Source: Paralichthys olivaceus (taxonomy: Eukaryota > Chordata > Actinopteri > Pleuronectiformes > Paralichthyidae). Taken from it: a stretch of DNA of 64,000 nt. The DNA lies in NCBI RefSeq assembly GCF_024713975.1, contig NC_091100.1, positions 17,566,001-17,630,000 on the forward strand. The letters run 5' to 3'. Shown here in pieces: positions 37,796 through 56,311 of the stretch. The stretch's first letter is position 1; every line of letters starts with the position of its first letter. A program made the translations under genes and the position numbers. A model generated the notes under the pieces. It was given only the letters and a program-made list of their open reading frames with translations. It did not search any database and had not been told where the DNA came from.

Positions 37796-40097
37796 TGCCA
37801 AAGACAAGTGAGACGCAAGCTAATGCACATCCACTTGGTAGCATAATGGCATTATCTTCCATTGCACTATTTGTCTTTTTTTGTAAAACTCATCACATTA
37901 CAGATTTTTGTAATACTGAGTCTACTGTAACGTCAGATTACTGTACAGAGTAAAAGGAAAAAATAAGACAGAAATAAACTCAATCCAAATTTACATTGTA
38001 ACGACCAGTTGCTTGTCATCAAGTACAGTCAGTGGCCATAGTCACAAGGAATAGCCAAACAAACACATAGAAAAAGACCATTAAGGCTGCTTGTCAATGT
38101 AGATTAAGTAGGAGAAACATTGCCACACAATGCTTCAACACCCTTTGCAATATACAAAAAGGGAGCGTTTGCAGATACACCAAATAGCCACTAAATCCAA
38201 GTCCTTTATGCAAAAACGCCTGATTCTGACCCAGACAAAATCATGTCAAAGATGTGTTCAACATGCTTGGTTCCTGTACAAAACAACCAGGCAAGAAAGA
38301 AGACAAGTTGTACGATCCAGAGGGAGAAAAAAAAAAGCATAAGGTGCAAAATTACTTTGATTCTGTGATGCTCACCATGGCCTTAAAGTCACAGAGGATA
38401 GAAAAATAAACACCAATTATACTCCGATTATTCACCAGTCGTCACTTTGATCAGGCCACACCTTCAACTGAACGGCCCGGTCGGTGTTCTCCATCCACTC
38501 CACAGCACATTTTAACTACATTCCAGGATCTGATAAATGCTCTCCGGGCACTTAGCCATGTTCAGTTTCTGCCTCTTATCCCCCCACCCTCATCATCATC
38601 ATCCTCCTCCTCCTCCTCCTCCGCGTCTTCATACACTGGCATTCTCAACCTCGCAGGATGGCACATGATAAAAGTAAAAACAGAGAGACTGAATGTAAAA
38701 ATGGGTCACAGCACTCTCGCTGCACACCTAATGCACATCTCACCCTTAAGTACTCATTGAAGGCATTTTCACACAATTGTTTACAGCTAAAAGTAAATCA
38801 AATACACAAAAGAAACTTCAAAAGCTTTTATATAAAACCCAGGAATGCAATGCCTCCGGTGTGTTGTTGAGCATGAACACAGAAAAAGCCCTTTTTACAA
38901 TTTTTTTTGTCTTTTTCTGACAGTCTTGTACTGTAACTGCGTTAAGCTCAAATATGCACCTTGTTGTGTCGTCTCATCGTTGTGTCCAAACGATTTGATC
39001 TGTGACAAAACCACCGGGCAAAAATCGAGAAAAAAAAGGAAAGAAAAAAAAAAAAAGGTCAGTGGATTCGTTCCTCGTCAGGGGTTTTTTGTTTTCCAAA
39101 TGAAAGTCTGTATCAGTGTCGGGAGTGGATGGTTTCCCGCCTCCTGCTCACCCCCAGTTCCCCCCCGCCCTGTCTCATACAGCATAAGTCCACAAACAAG
39201 CAGCAATATGTTCTGCTGGTAAATTAGAAGCAGTGGTACATGGCTTCCCACCAGCCATACCCGACCCCACACAGAGGTGAGTCGTGGTGCGCTCATCGCT
39301 AAGGCCTCCCGTGCAGGAGACCGGACCACAGCCCACACAGACAGACACACAGACACACACACACACCAATGCTGCTGCAAAGGAAAAAAGTAGACCCACA
39401 CATCTCATTGCAAAAACAGAACCATGATTGAATATAGTTGGGATGCAACACGTTTTTAAGAAGAAAATAAAAATGTTTTGTTTGATTACCTTTTGTTGGG
39501 ACTTTTAATGTACAGTTACTTGAAATAATACTAAATTAATACACATTTCATCATTTAAGAAAAAAAGAAAACAATTAAACGTAAATTGATTTCAAATTAT
39601 CTGAACTGCGATAAGGCGTTTCACTTGCAATAGAGAAAGCAGGATATGGGAATTTGGAATATATATATATATCATATCATATCCACAAAGACCCTTTTAC
39701 AGTTTGACAAGATAAAACTTCCCCCAAAGAGAATTATTATATTCTGTCCCGAGAAACTCAACATTAATATTTTAATTGATACAAATTTACATGATAAACA
39801 GATAAAATACTTATTTATGAAACAAAAAAATGCCCCCATTCAAAATAACCAATGAGAGGCTACTGTGATTTTGCCAAAATATAGAGGGTGCCAATGTCTT
39901 TCTAAAAAAAAAAAAAAAAAGTGCATGAGAGCAGCAGCATTGCCAGGACAGTGTGGGACAAATATGAGATATAAAAAAAAAAAACTATTAAGAAAGGGAA
40001 TATTTTCTATGTCATTAAGATTCTTAGGGAGACACTGTTTAAAAAATGTAAGGTACTAACAAAAAAGAATTGTCAAGAAGAATTTACCTGTCAATGT

Positions 40098-40103
40098 TTT
40101 ATT
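40098..40103 (-). terminator. shoc2: candidate shoc2 poly(A) signal
   Basis: First canonical AATAAA on the minus strand after the shoc2 stop, implying a 3'UTR of about 1.3 kb. The sequence stays AT-rich with A/T homopolymers beyond it, so the true end could lie further left. Confidence 0.28.
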
Positions 40104-41400
40104 ATGAAACCTTGATTGAAGCTCTGACACACTCACCGTGTGCTCCAAAGACCCAGATACTGTGTTTTTTTAAAGAAAGAAAAAAAACGCTTGATATGTT
40201 GGTCAACTGGATTACAGCTCTGCAGCCCAACACTGAAGATAATGTAAAACAAGTAAACAAACTAAAAATTGCACTCAAGGCAACAACCAGGATTTGTATA
40301 CATTTTCGTCTCCGAGCACTTATCCCATCACCTACGCATGTTTGACTTTTTTCCCTATACCTTGTTGTCGCCCAAAGACGGAGGGGTCACAGCGTCATGC
40401 GTTCAAGTCCAACTTACTTATTTTTCTCTCCTCCCCAAGCATGTATGATTGGCATTTCTCATATGTATACATTACTAGCTTAATGCTGAACAACTACTGC
40501 TGCTATTTGTTAAAAAGATCTCCAATCACCCTATTTTACATCTGATATCGCCTGTTTTAACAGATTAATGCAACAGCAAAAAGAAACATCAAAAAATAAA
40601 AGTAAAAACAGCAGTAATAAAAAAAATATTGAAATAACTTATATCTTTGTATTCTCATGGACAATTGTGTTTAGACATGAACCACTGGATCACTCTAAAC
40701 ATAGGCACAGTTTTTTTTTTAAAAAAACATAAAAGATAAAAAAAAAAAATGAAAATAAAAAATTAACACACCATCATTAGACCTTTGTTTTCTATGGTCA
40801 AGAAGCAATTAACATAAGTTATCTCGAGGAAGATGATACAAAAGGAATATCAAAAGAAAGATGACAGTTAAAATTACGGCAGCAGCAGTAAATGTGAAGT
40901 TCGAAAGACTTTTTTTGTTTGTTTTTGCATACAATTGTATCCTTGCTCACATAATAGATGCTTGTAATTACTGTAAATACATTGGCAATGGGAGCATGGT
41001 TTATATGGTTAAAAGACTTGCCACTTAGCTCACAGTTACTCAATATATATAATTTTATAGATCTTCAGTTTTGGCAAAGAGATGGAAATATTTTTCCTTT
41101 TGTATGATTCGGAATGAAAGATGAGCAGGGGGGCGGCTGGGGTCCTAAAATGACTGTGATACACTCTGGAGCAACACATGAGTCAAGTCTCCAAAGATTC
41201 ACCTTGTTTCTGCTCGAGGATGGAGAAAGAAATGTTTTCCTCTTCTTCTGCCTCCTTTCCCTCTCGACGCTGATTGTGGCGAGTCTGTTTTCTTTACAGT
41301 GTATGATACACGTAATGGGGGGGTGGGCGCCAGGCGAGAGGGTGCAGAGCAACTGAAGGGTTTTGGGGTTAGGTGGGACTGGGATTGAGCTGCTCTTGGC

Positions 41401-47904
<6,504 letters not shown>

Positions 47905-50900
47905 GTCGACGTTATCGGGCCCCTTGCAGAGTTGCTCATGGGAGTCTCTTCTGTCAGGTTACTTATTTGGGGAAAAAGGGACACAGACAGCCAAGGCGGC
48001 CATTAAAGAAAACATCCCTGTGCAGGCCCACACATTTATGATTATCCTTGAAATAAAAGCCCAGTGATCCAAAGGTTTGTGGATACTTTTATACTTTGTT
48101 GCTGTGTTAAAATGCCATGGGAGAAAAAATCCTTTTAAGTAGCAGGATTGTGGCATCCATGGTCCACATGCTTAAGTGTTTCAACTGCATACAATCTCAG
48201 GACCTTCAGACAGAAGTTCTTTCAGGTTGCAAAGGTCATCAAAGTTTTTTTTTTTTTAATCCCTCGAAGATTTGCTGTTGGGGGGGAAAAAGAAATATAA
48301 TTTTCACACACAAATTCTCAGCATTTTAAACAGTTGACTGGTCCGAAAGTTTCTGATCTTAAAAGCCCAATTCAATTTCAATCCTTTGTTTTTTTGTTCT
48401 GGTGGGCAGCATTCACAAATTCCTCACTTCACCCTGTCAAATAACTGTCACTGCAAACTGAGAACAATGGGTGAGTGAGCTCGAACAGAAGTGAGCAATT
48501 TTAAAAACTTGTGGCAGAAGGCAATGTATGCAGGAACATGCGGTAGGCAGCTTCCTTGTTTTACGTCTGTTTCGGTGACATTTTGCAGGAAAACCACACC
48601 TCTAATAAACTGCTGTTGAAAACTTGTATTGTTCTAGAAAGACAGAGGGCCGAGAAAAGAGACACTCCGAGCTTTCCTGCCACTACAAATCCACACAGAA
48701 ACTCCTCTTGTAACAGATACTATGCATTTTCCATAGTAGACAATGCAAAAGAACACCAATATATCTAAATGATCCATTACGTGAATTTATTTTAAGCAGA
48801 GCCTTGTGTGTGCTAAAGGTGCAATGTAAGCTGTATGTAAGAAAGAAAAAAAATCAACAAATACAATAAAAAAGGAGCCTTGATAATATTTTTCCTTAAA
48901 AGGTTAAGACAGTAAAACACTTCTAACAGGTTTGGTGGGTTGTTCATACAATGAGATAAGCGGTACTGAGTGTGCCAGTCCACACAAATTTGCTGAATAT
49001 ACTGAGCATAACCTCACTCCAACTTGCTCCTACTAAACAAACATGCCCCAGCGGGTGTTGACATTACTGTAAGCTTTCATGCCCCACCTAGACATGCATT
49101 CAGCTATTTAGCATTCAACTATAAAGTCTGAAATGCAACAATCACACTCCAAATTGACATCTTAAAAAGGCAGCCAGATGAAACAAACAGCCCTTTACAT
49201 GACCAACTGAGCCAGAATGTCTCTGGTGGCCCGTCTCTGTTTAGTCTCCACTGCTGTTGTACCTCAGTGACTGTGTAATGCTCTCTAGCACTAGTACAAG
49301 CTAAGCTGTGGTGAAAAAGAGAGGCAGGTTTGGCTCAGGATCAGAGCTAAGTGAAAAGGTTAGGACTGCTGAGAGTAATCTTTAGAAGTGGCCTTCAAAG
49401 CATGAAGTCCCCACAACAACAGGTCATATGACCTTTTGGTTGAAAGAAATGTTGGGTCAAGAGCAGCACCCCTTGCATGAGAGAAAGCCTACTAGTGTGT
49501 TCTGTAAATAAAAGAAAATGTATCGACTGTTCTTTCAAATCATAAATAAGGAGATAAAAGTGTAACACAGGCTGTAATAGGCATAACCATGTACAATACA
49601 ATCATTAACATAAAATGAGAATAGCCAGGCCAGCCTGATTACTGGGCCAATCCAAACTGTGCAGGCAAATTCCTTTTATGGTTGTACTCTCCATGTGCCT
49701 GCCCTGAAGTATCCTCTGTTTATAACACACTGAATGTAAATGGTATATGTATAGATTCACCCCTGTATTTCACAACTAATGTTTTCACCTTAAACCTAAG
49801 ACCAAATGATACCAGAAAGAAAAGTTGAAGATCAAACTGAGCAAGTTCATTTCCTGCATATTATTTTACATACTTTTGGTATTCATGTTATTGACGATAT
49901 TTAACCGACGATAACAAGCTTTGTAGGCCATGCAATAACTCTTTGTATTTGTTTGTGCAGATCATGCAGATGAATCTTCAAATGAATGCAGTGGTAAAAA
50001 ACAAAAGCAGCATGGAGGTTTAGTATTCAGGTGACCAAAAAAGCAAGAGTGACAGGAAGAAGAATAAACTATGGGTAATAACAATGTAAGAAAACTACAG
50101 AAAAAGGAATTCATGAGATTAGGGGACTTTTCCCATCCATGACAAGCTTGAGAAAGGGCTCACTAGTTGTTCATGAATGTAATGACTGGACTGCCTCAAC
50201 ACCCGAAAGCCAACAGTTATGCAGTATGAGGGAAACATTTTACAGGTGTCATAGACATAGCTATTGACAGACAGGTCAGTTGAGACAAAACTTGCAGTCA
50301 TTTTGTGACTTGAATTGAGTTAGCAGGACTCATTTTGTACATATAAATAATATGAATCCTGACTCCTATAGGGCTTTGAAGAAAATCTAGTGCAGGAGAC
50401 TAATGAATTTTCCATTAAGGATATCTTGAACCCATCTGATGCCAGTGCATTAGACCAAAGTAGAACAGTCTAATGTTCTCCAGCTTGTGTTGATCCATTA
50501 CAATGGATTCTGGATCAAAGTAGAAATGTTACAATTTTAGCCAGTGTCAGAATACAACACAGGACGTGTGAAGCAAATGCAAAGATATGTGAAATGAAAA
50601 TAACACTACAGATTCAGGGAAAACACTAAAACCCAGCTCATGTTGCAACTTGACAGTGTGTTGCTGCTCTAGAGTCAGCAAACGTGGACTGATCGTGGCC
50701 TGACAGGTTCAGTTAATATCCGTGCAGCGTTAATGTTTGAGACTAAACAGCCTGACATAGGTGAGGTGGCAGCTCCCAGCTACTGCTGCTAAACAGCACT
50801 GCACGGGACGATGCTAGCTTCATGGCTACGTCAGCCAGTGGCAAATCCTTGCAAACAGATTAAACGACGAAAAGGGTAAATGGTCGAAAAGTCAGTCACC

Positions 50901-51469
50901 TTCCGAGACGAATTAATGAACCTAATACCGAGGAAAACACACCAAGGCTGCTGATGCTGTGCAGTCACTGGTTAGCATTGACGTGCTACATGATAAGGTT
51001 TGACTGTTAACCCAGCATCTGCTAGATAACTAATGGTCGATAGCTAACCCACGCTGGCTGAAAATGTCTAATATTGGCAAAGTCAGCCTTGAAGCTGAAA
51101 CTAGGGGAATGTCTGCATTTAATACCTTCAGCCCAAGAGGAGAAAAACACACGAGCTAATCCTGCTAACCACTGACAACAGGGCAGGAAATAAAAGCAGC
51201 TAAGCTAAACGTCAACAGCAAAGCAAACGTCAGTTGTGCCAGACTGCTAACTCGCTAACGTCAGCTAGCGGACAAGTTAGCCCCGCCGGCTAACAAGATT
51301 TAAGCGACAGGAGTCACATCACGGTCCGGGAGAAGAGCTCAATCAAACAGCTGTGATTGTGCGTGGGACACGGTGCTGTGGGTGTGGAGGTTTCCCCCTG
51401 ACACGTTTACTTCCACCCAGCGGTGAGATTTATCTTTCAGCACGGCTAACTGTGCGAGCGTAGGCCCGA

Positions 51470-52030
51470 GCAGAGCGGCTGTCGGACCGAGCCGTCGGCC
51501 GTGGGTGCTACCGAGGAGGGGGAAGCCTCTGCTGCAGCCAGCTGAGCGCAAGCGGGCAGGAGACACCGGAGGAGCCCAGCCCGGCGGAGGCGCTTCGTAT
51601 CCCGGCAGAGCGGCCGCCGAGGGCAGCCTGGATGCCACTAACTGTACCGGGGTGTCCGAGCGGTGTTTCCGTGGTGAACATTAGCGGAGGAAAAAAAGAA
51701 AACACAGTGAAAAACAGCGGCCATTCCGAAGCTGAACAAAAGAGTGCGTTCGTACTCGCCACCGCGAAATGACACTTTATGCGTTTCACACGCGCCGCAA
51801 CGAGAGGCTGACTGTGTGCGTGAGCTGCGGGGAGGTGCGTGAGCTTGCCACAGGGGGCGGGTGGCGTCGGGGGCGACAAAGCGTCCACAGCTAATGTGAT
51901 AATAAAAGTGTTTTACCTTCAGAGGTGTGACTCCGCCATCCTCGCTGCTTCCTCCTCTTTCCTACACTGCTGCTCGCTCCGCTCCCTCCCCGCACACCAA
52001 ACTGCGTCATTCGCACGCCTAGCCGCTGTT
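51470..52030. promoter_or_regulatory. CpG-rich region at the 5' end of shoc2
   Basis: Visibly GC- and CpG-dense compared with the surrounding AT-rich DNA, with no TATA box in an obvious place. It covers the proposed shoc2 exon 1 and the start of intron 1. Together with the 52860-53160 stretch on the bbip1 side it makes a divergent promoter zone, interrupted by a (TG)n run and an old repeat. Confidence 0.45.
51917..52010 (-). other. shoc2: probable non-coding exon 1 of shoc2, with a six-codon uORF
   Basis: The donor GAAG|GTAAAA is at 51917/51916 on the minus strand. The upstream boundary is unknown and 52010 is a guess at the start region. The exon contains GGATGGCGGAG, which resembles the YY1-type element found just downstream of many TATA-less starts. 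Its ATG (51939-51937) opens a six-codon uORF that stops at 51921-51919, two bases before the donor. Intron 1 would run 51916-47951, about 4 kb. Confidence 0.5.
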
Positions 52031-52071
52031 ATCACGAGACTTAGGAACGAGACTTCTACACATAAACAAAA

Positions 52072-52073
<2 letters not shown>

Positions 52074-52109
<36 letters not shown>
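52074..52109 (+). repeat. (TG)n microsatellite between shoc2 and bbip1
   Basis: About 18 TG units in the divergent promoter interval. Confidence 0.95.
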
Positions 52110-52110
<1 letters not shown>

Positions 52111-52142
52111 CCTCAGGACCTCACTTTATGACCCACTTTCAA

Positions 52143-52330
52143 TCAATCAATCAGATTTTATTTCTACAGCCCATTTTCACAAATCAATATTTGTGTCACA
52201 GGACTGAACAAGATGCAACATCCTCTGTCCTCAACAACAGTGAGGGAAAACTACCACAACAAAAAAAAGATTAACTGGAGACAAAACAGTAGAAACCTCA
52301 GAGAGCCACATGTGAGGGATCACTAACAGT
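52143..52330 (+). repeat. old interspersed repeat between shoc2 and bbip1
   Basis: Starts AATCAATCAGATTTTATTTC, then a TACAGCCCATTTTCACAAAT segment, and ends CCTCAGAGAGCCACATGTGA. This block is familiar from many fish loci; class not determined. Confidence 0.45.
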
Positions 52331-52859
52331 ATTAGGGTTAGGTCAGGTATTTCATTCTGATGGTTCAGGCAAGATGTGAATAGTGGTTATTGCTTGGCAT
52401 GAACAGATCCTGGTTACGTTTAAATGAGGGATAAGGTTTTTTTTTAGGGTGTGTTCAATGAATGGAAGTCACTGGTCATCCAGGTCATAGTATCTTCACA
52501 AGTTGTGCAAGTGGACACAGGGCAACTGGCCACACCAGCAAGTCCGGTTGCTTATGTACACATGTGCAGCTGCTGAAGAAGTCAATGGAAAGTCCTTACC
52601 TGAGAAGAATGTGTGTGTGAGTGTGAGTGAGAGTGAGAGAGAGTGAGTGAGCATTGATTTACTACCGGGACGTTATATAAACATCATGCTGATGCTAACA
52701 TGCCATTTAAAAACTCCTAAATAAATGCACAGTGCTAGAAGAATTATGATAAGACACGTAAGTCTGAAACAGTCTTGTTCCTGCTGTGTCTGCTGTGTAT
52801 TGGTCTAGATTCACACGAAGATGATCACTCGGACTGCAGACAGAGGAGTTAGTATCTGA

Positions 52860-52960
52860 GCTCTGCAGATGTCAGAGGCTGAGGGAACAGGACGGTCACG
52901 TGACTCTCGCGGACTCGTTGGCTTGACAACCGCTGTGATCCTCGGTCCGCTGCTAAAGGT
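52860..52960 (+). promoter_or_regulatory. bbip1: candidate bbip1 promoter with X-box-like and CACGTG motifs
   Basis: Short CpG-containing stretch upstream of the inserted repeat. 52897-52902 is CACGTG. 52917-52930 (GTTGGC, spacer, GACAAC) resembles the RFX X-box with one mismatch per half-site. RFX factors drive many cilia genes, so such a site would suit bbip1. No convincing donor was found close by (AAAG|GTTCGT at 52958/52959 is weak), so the first exon is not fixed. Confidence 0.3.
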
Positions 52961-53157
52961 TCGTCACTCCATGTTGTGATGTGTTGTGTTGTGTTATCCG
53001 CTGAGTTTTGATGAAACGTGGTCAGACAAGATGTTGAAAACACATCGCAGTGTGCTGGTAGAGGCAGTGACTACATTCGACCGCAGGAAGGGGCCGTTGC
53101 TTCCGCAGAGCCTATGTAGCTAGCCGATGTTTGCTCGTGGATGCTAACCCATGCTAA

Positions 53158-55740
53158 CCCTCAGCCATAGACTGTATATAAAGATGGACGTAGTGTCCGT
53201 GACGTCACCCGTTGGTTTCTGTAGAGTGAAAATGAGGCTCGTAGTGGGCGTTTCACCCGGCGCCATCTTGCCGGGGCCTGACTCCTCCTAGTTCCGGGCT
53301 AACCCATAAATGGGCAAAAAGGCGGCGCGCGAGTGGACGCTAGGCGGGTCGAGTGAAGACTGACAACCGAGCCACGCCCACAGAGCTTATCGTTACCTGG
53401 TTAGCTCAGGCTAAGGAGCTAGGCTAAATGCTACCCGCGACTGCTAACCGGCTAGCGCTGCGGTGTTGTTGCTCCGGGATGGTCGCGGTCGTAACGATGA
53501 ACCGAACAGAGGTAAGTTACCCTGAAACTTTACAACATCAAAACCTATTGATTGATTTATTATTATAATCATACCACATATACTTACATGCCTCAAGTGG
53601 TTTTTGATGTTATTGTGGTAATTCACCGTTTATTTAACACATCTAATGAAGTTTGAAGCAAGTTAACTAGCTTTAGTAAAGAGTTGTGTTTTGTCATTTG
53701 ATTGTAATTTTAATAAGTTAATATTATTAAGCTGCATGTGATACAGACTTGTATAACCGCCATTACTATTACAACCTCTTTTTTAGCCTGTTATGAATTC
53801 ACAGTGAATTAGACTCAGTGCAGATGTGTAATTATATGACAGTTTAGATGTGATTATAATCTCCACACACCACTGTTGTAAACAGTGCTCAGATTTATTA
53901 TATATGTATCTGTTTTAACACTGCGAGAAGTTGAGGGACTTGAAGTTATCACCAGCACTGTGAGAGATTATCACCCTTGAATATTACAGATGTGGTAGAA
54001 AGACATTTTATATATTTATACAATGTTTATTTCTTTTAGTACATCAGTTTGGCTGAAATCTGTGGTGCTTCCACCTGCTGAACACAGAATAAACTGTAAG
54101 TACCCATCTTGGCTGCTTAACACAGCTGATATTACATGTGTCAAAATTATTGTAATTATTGTATTGTACAGTATCTGTAAATAATCATGTTTCTCCTCTG
54201 TTCCTTAATATCTACAGATGTGACAATGATTTGAGCATAACACATCCTTTAACGTGACTTTTTTCATTTCATGAAGCACTGCAACACCTGATGTCCTCAG
54301 AATCCACTGTGGCAGCAGCAACATGGTGGAGATCGGCAGCTTCAGGCTGGTCAACATGATAATAATATTGAGTCAATTTCTATATCCATTATGGTTGGTA
54401 AAATTAACACTATCACAACAATGTTCATCTTTTACTTTCTGATTTAATAAACCTTAGATAAAAAGTGTTGTCTTTTCTTTTTTGCCATAAGAGACAGAAC
54501 ACGGTCAGCACAGCTGTGTCCCTCAGGTTCGTCCGTCCCTAATAAAATGACAGGAAACATAAAAGTATGGCATTATTGCAGAGATACTTGTTACTTTCAA
54601 ACAAAGTCTGTGTCCTTATATTCTGTGGATATTTAAGTATGTATCTGAATATGGTTTGGGATTAAACAGTGTACTACAATGAATGTGCAGTATGGAGTTC
54701 TTTCACATTAAAAGTATTGCATATATAATGTAATGCATCATGTGCAATAATGTGCTTTAATTGTTAGTAAGTTATGAAAACAGGTCTATACCTGGTAGGT
54801 AAACTGTTCATTCATAAATAAAGTTCAGCTCACTAGGTTTCACGCTGCAGCAGCTGCACTAACGTTATTTCTGAAACAATAATCTAATAAAACATTAATA
54901 CTGAAGTTACTCACAGTGACGTAGTCAAGCTAAATGGGTTGGCGAGCTGAACAACTTTACATAACGTTAGATATCTAACTTGATGATATTCACTAAACAC
55001 ACAGTCGCCTTCAGTTTAAAAGATTTATCACCATAAACTAACGCTCCTCTCTCCGCTGTGTGGACGCTTCATGTCGGGTTAATAACTCCCATCCCTCCCG
55101 TTAGCATCGCCGTTACTGCTGGTATCTTGCCTCGAGGTTAGCGGAGCTAAGCTAACCAGCCAGGTAACAATGATACCTGCTCATCACCACTGACACGTAA
55201 ATCAAAGACAGTACTTTACTCACCACAGACACTGCAGCACAGACGTCTTCCACTTCTCCGTCAGGACAATCAGCCGAACAACAAACGATGATATTCATCC
55301 GACATGTGAGTGAAAACTCCCCCACAGACTCCGCTCGTGCTCGGTGACGGGGATTAGCCTGTTAGCTCAGGTGAAGCCGAGCAGACCACAGGCTAACAGC
55401 CAGAGTGACGAGCTAACGGTGACGTCACGTGTCAATCAAGTGATAATTATTCATAATTTCAAACCTCTATATTATCGAAACGAGCGAGTTAGAAAAAAAT
55501 TCACCCCCCCCAGAGTTGTCATGGAGGAAGAACTTACTGATTGAGACTAAAACCGTTTTTTGAACCAGGCTGTAAACACGTTTAATTCTGCTCTAAAGTC
55601 GGGCTTTTTAACATGGGAGTCAATGGGAATTGACTCCCTCTTGGAGCCAGCCTCAAGTGGCCACCCAGTGAACTGCAGTTATTTGCACTTCCGTATTGGC
55701 CTCAGCGCTCAGCCCGGGATGTTGCCGCTTGCCCTCAGCC
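53158..55740 (+). mobile_element. 2.56-kb composite repeat in the bbip1 5' region
   Basis: The left part opens with ATAGACTGTATATAAAGATG and the right part closes with GTTGCCGCTTG. Both ends look like the two termini of a repeat abundant in percomorph genomes that I cannot name. CCCTCAGCC occurs directly at both borders (53158-53166 and 55732-55740), consistent with a 9-bp target duplication. The ends are not inverted repeats of each other. The interior is CpG-rich near both ends and carries a strong plus-strand donor at 53511 (ACAGAG|GTAAGT) and a minus-strand donor-like site near 55222. Confidence 0.6.
54040..54095 (+). other. exon-like segment inside the composite repeat (possible bbip1 leader exon)
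   Basis: T-rich acceptor TTCTTTTAG and donor ACT|GTAAGTACC bracket 56 nt with stops in the reading frames checked. With the donor at 53511 and the acceptor at 56303 it could form a spliced non-coding leader joined to the bbip1 coding exons. Prediction only. Confidence 0.3.
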
Positions 55741-56311
55741 CGATAAGTTAGATCGAAAAGGTTCGCGATGGTAGATTCGGCCATTAGAGAACTGACGCTG
55801 TATCAAAGCTGTCTTGTGGAAACTGAACACGATGAAAACGTGAAAATCCGACACACCGCAAAAGCTGCATTTCACACATTGGCCCAGAATGAGCTAATGC
55901 TAGCTTATATCGTCCCTTCAGGACGATCTGGTGTTATCAGTGCTGCCTGTGATTGATGTCGCCTGACTGCAAATCTGTATTTGAATATCATATCTTCTGT
56001 ATCTCTGAAACTCCAGTATTATTACTCTGCATGTACATGCACCCTGCGTGTAACTTACTAAGCCTGTGGCACAGATCCTACAAAATGCAGTCCCTATCAG
56101 TTTGCTTATTTCTTGTGACTGCTTCATGAGTTAGATTTCACCATTTATTAAATACCTGTTATTTATTGGCAGCAGCTTTTTCTTTCTGATCCCACAGTGT
56201 CATCGTTTTGAATCTTGGGCTTTTCTTTCTGCATTTGTTTTTTGTGAATCTGTGCTAATTTCAATTTTGTTAAATGAAATAATCTAATATGTTTACCTTT
56301 CAGAAGACACA

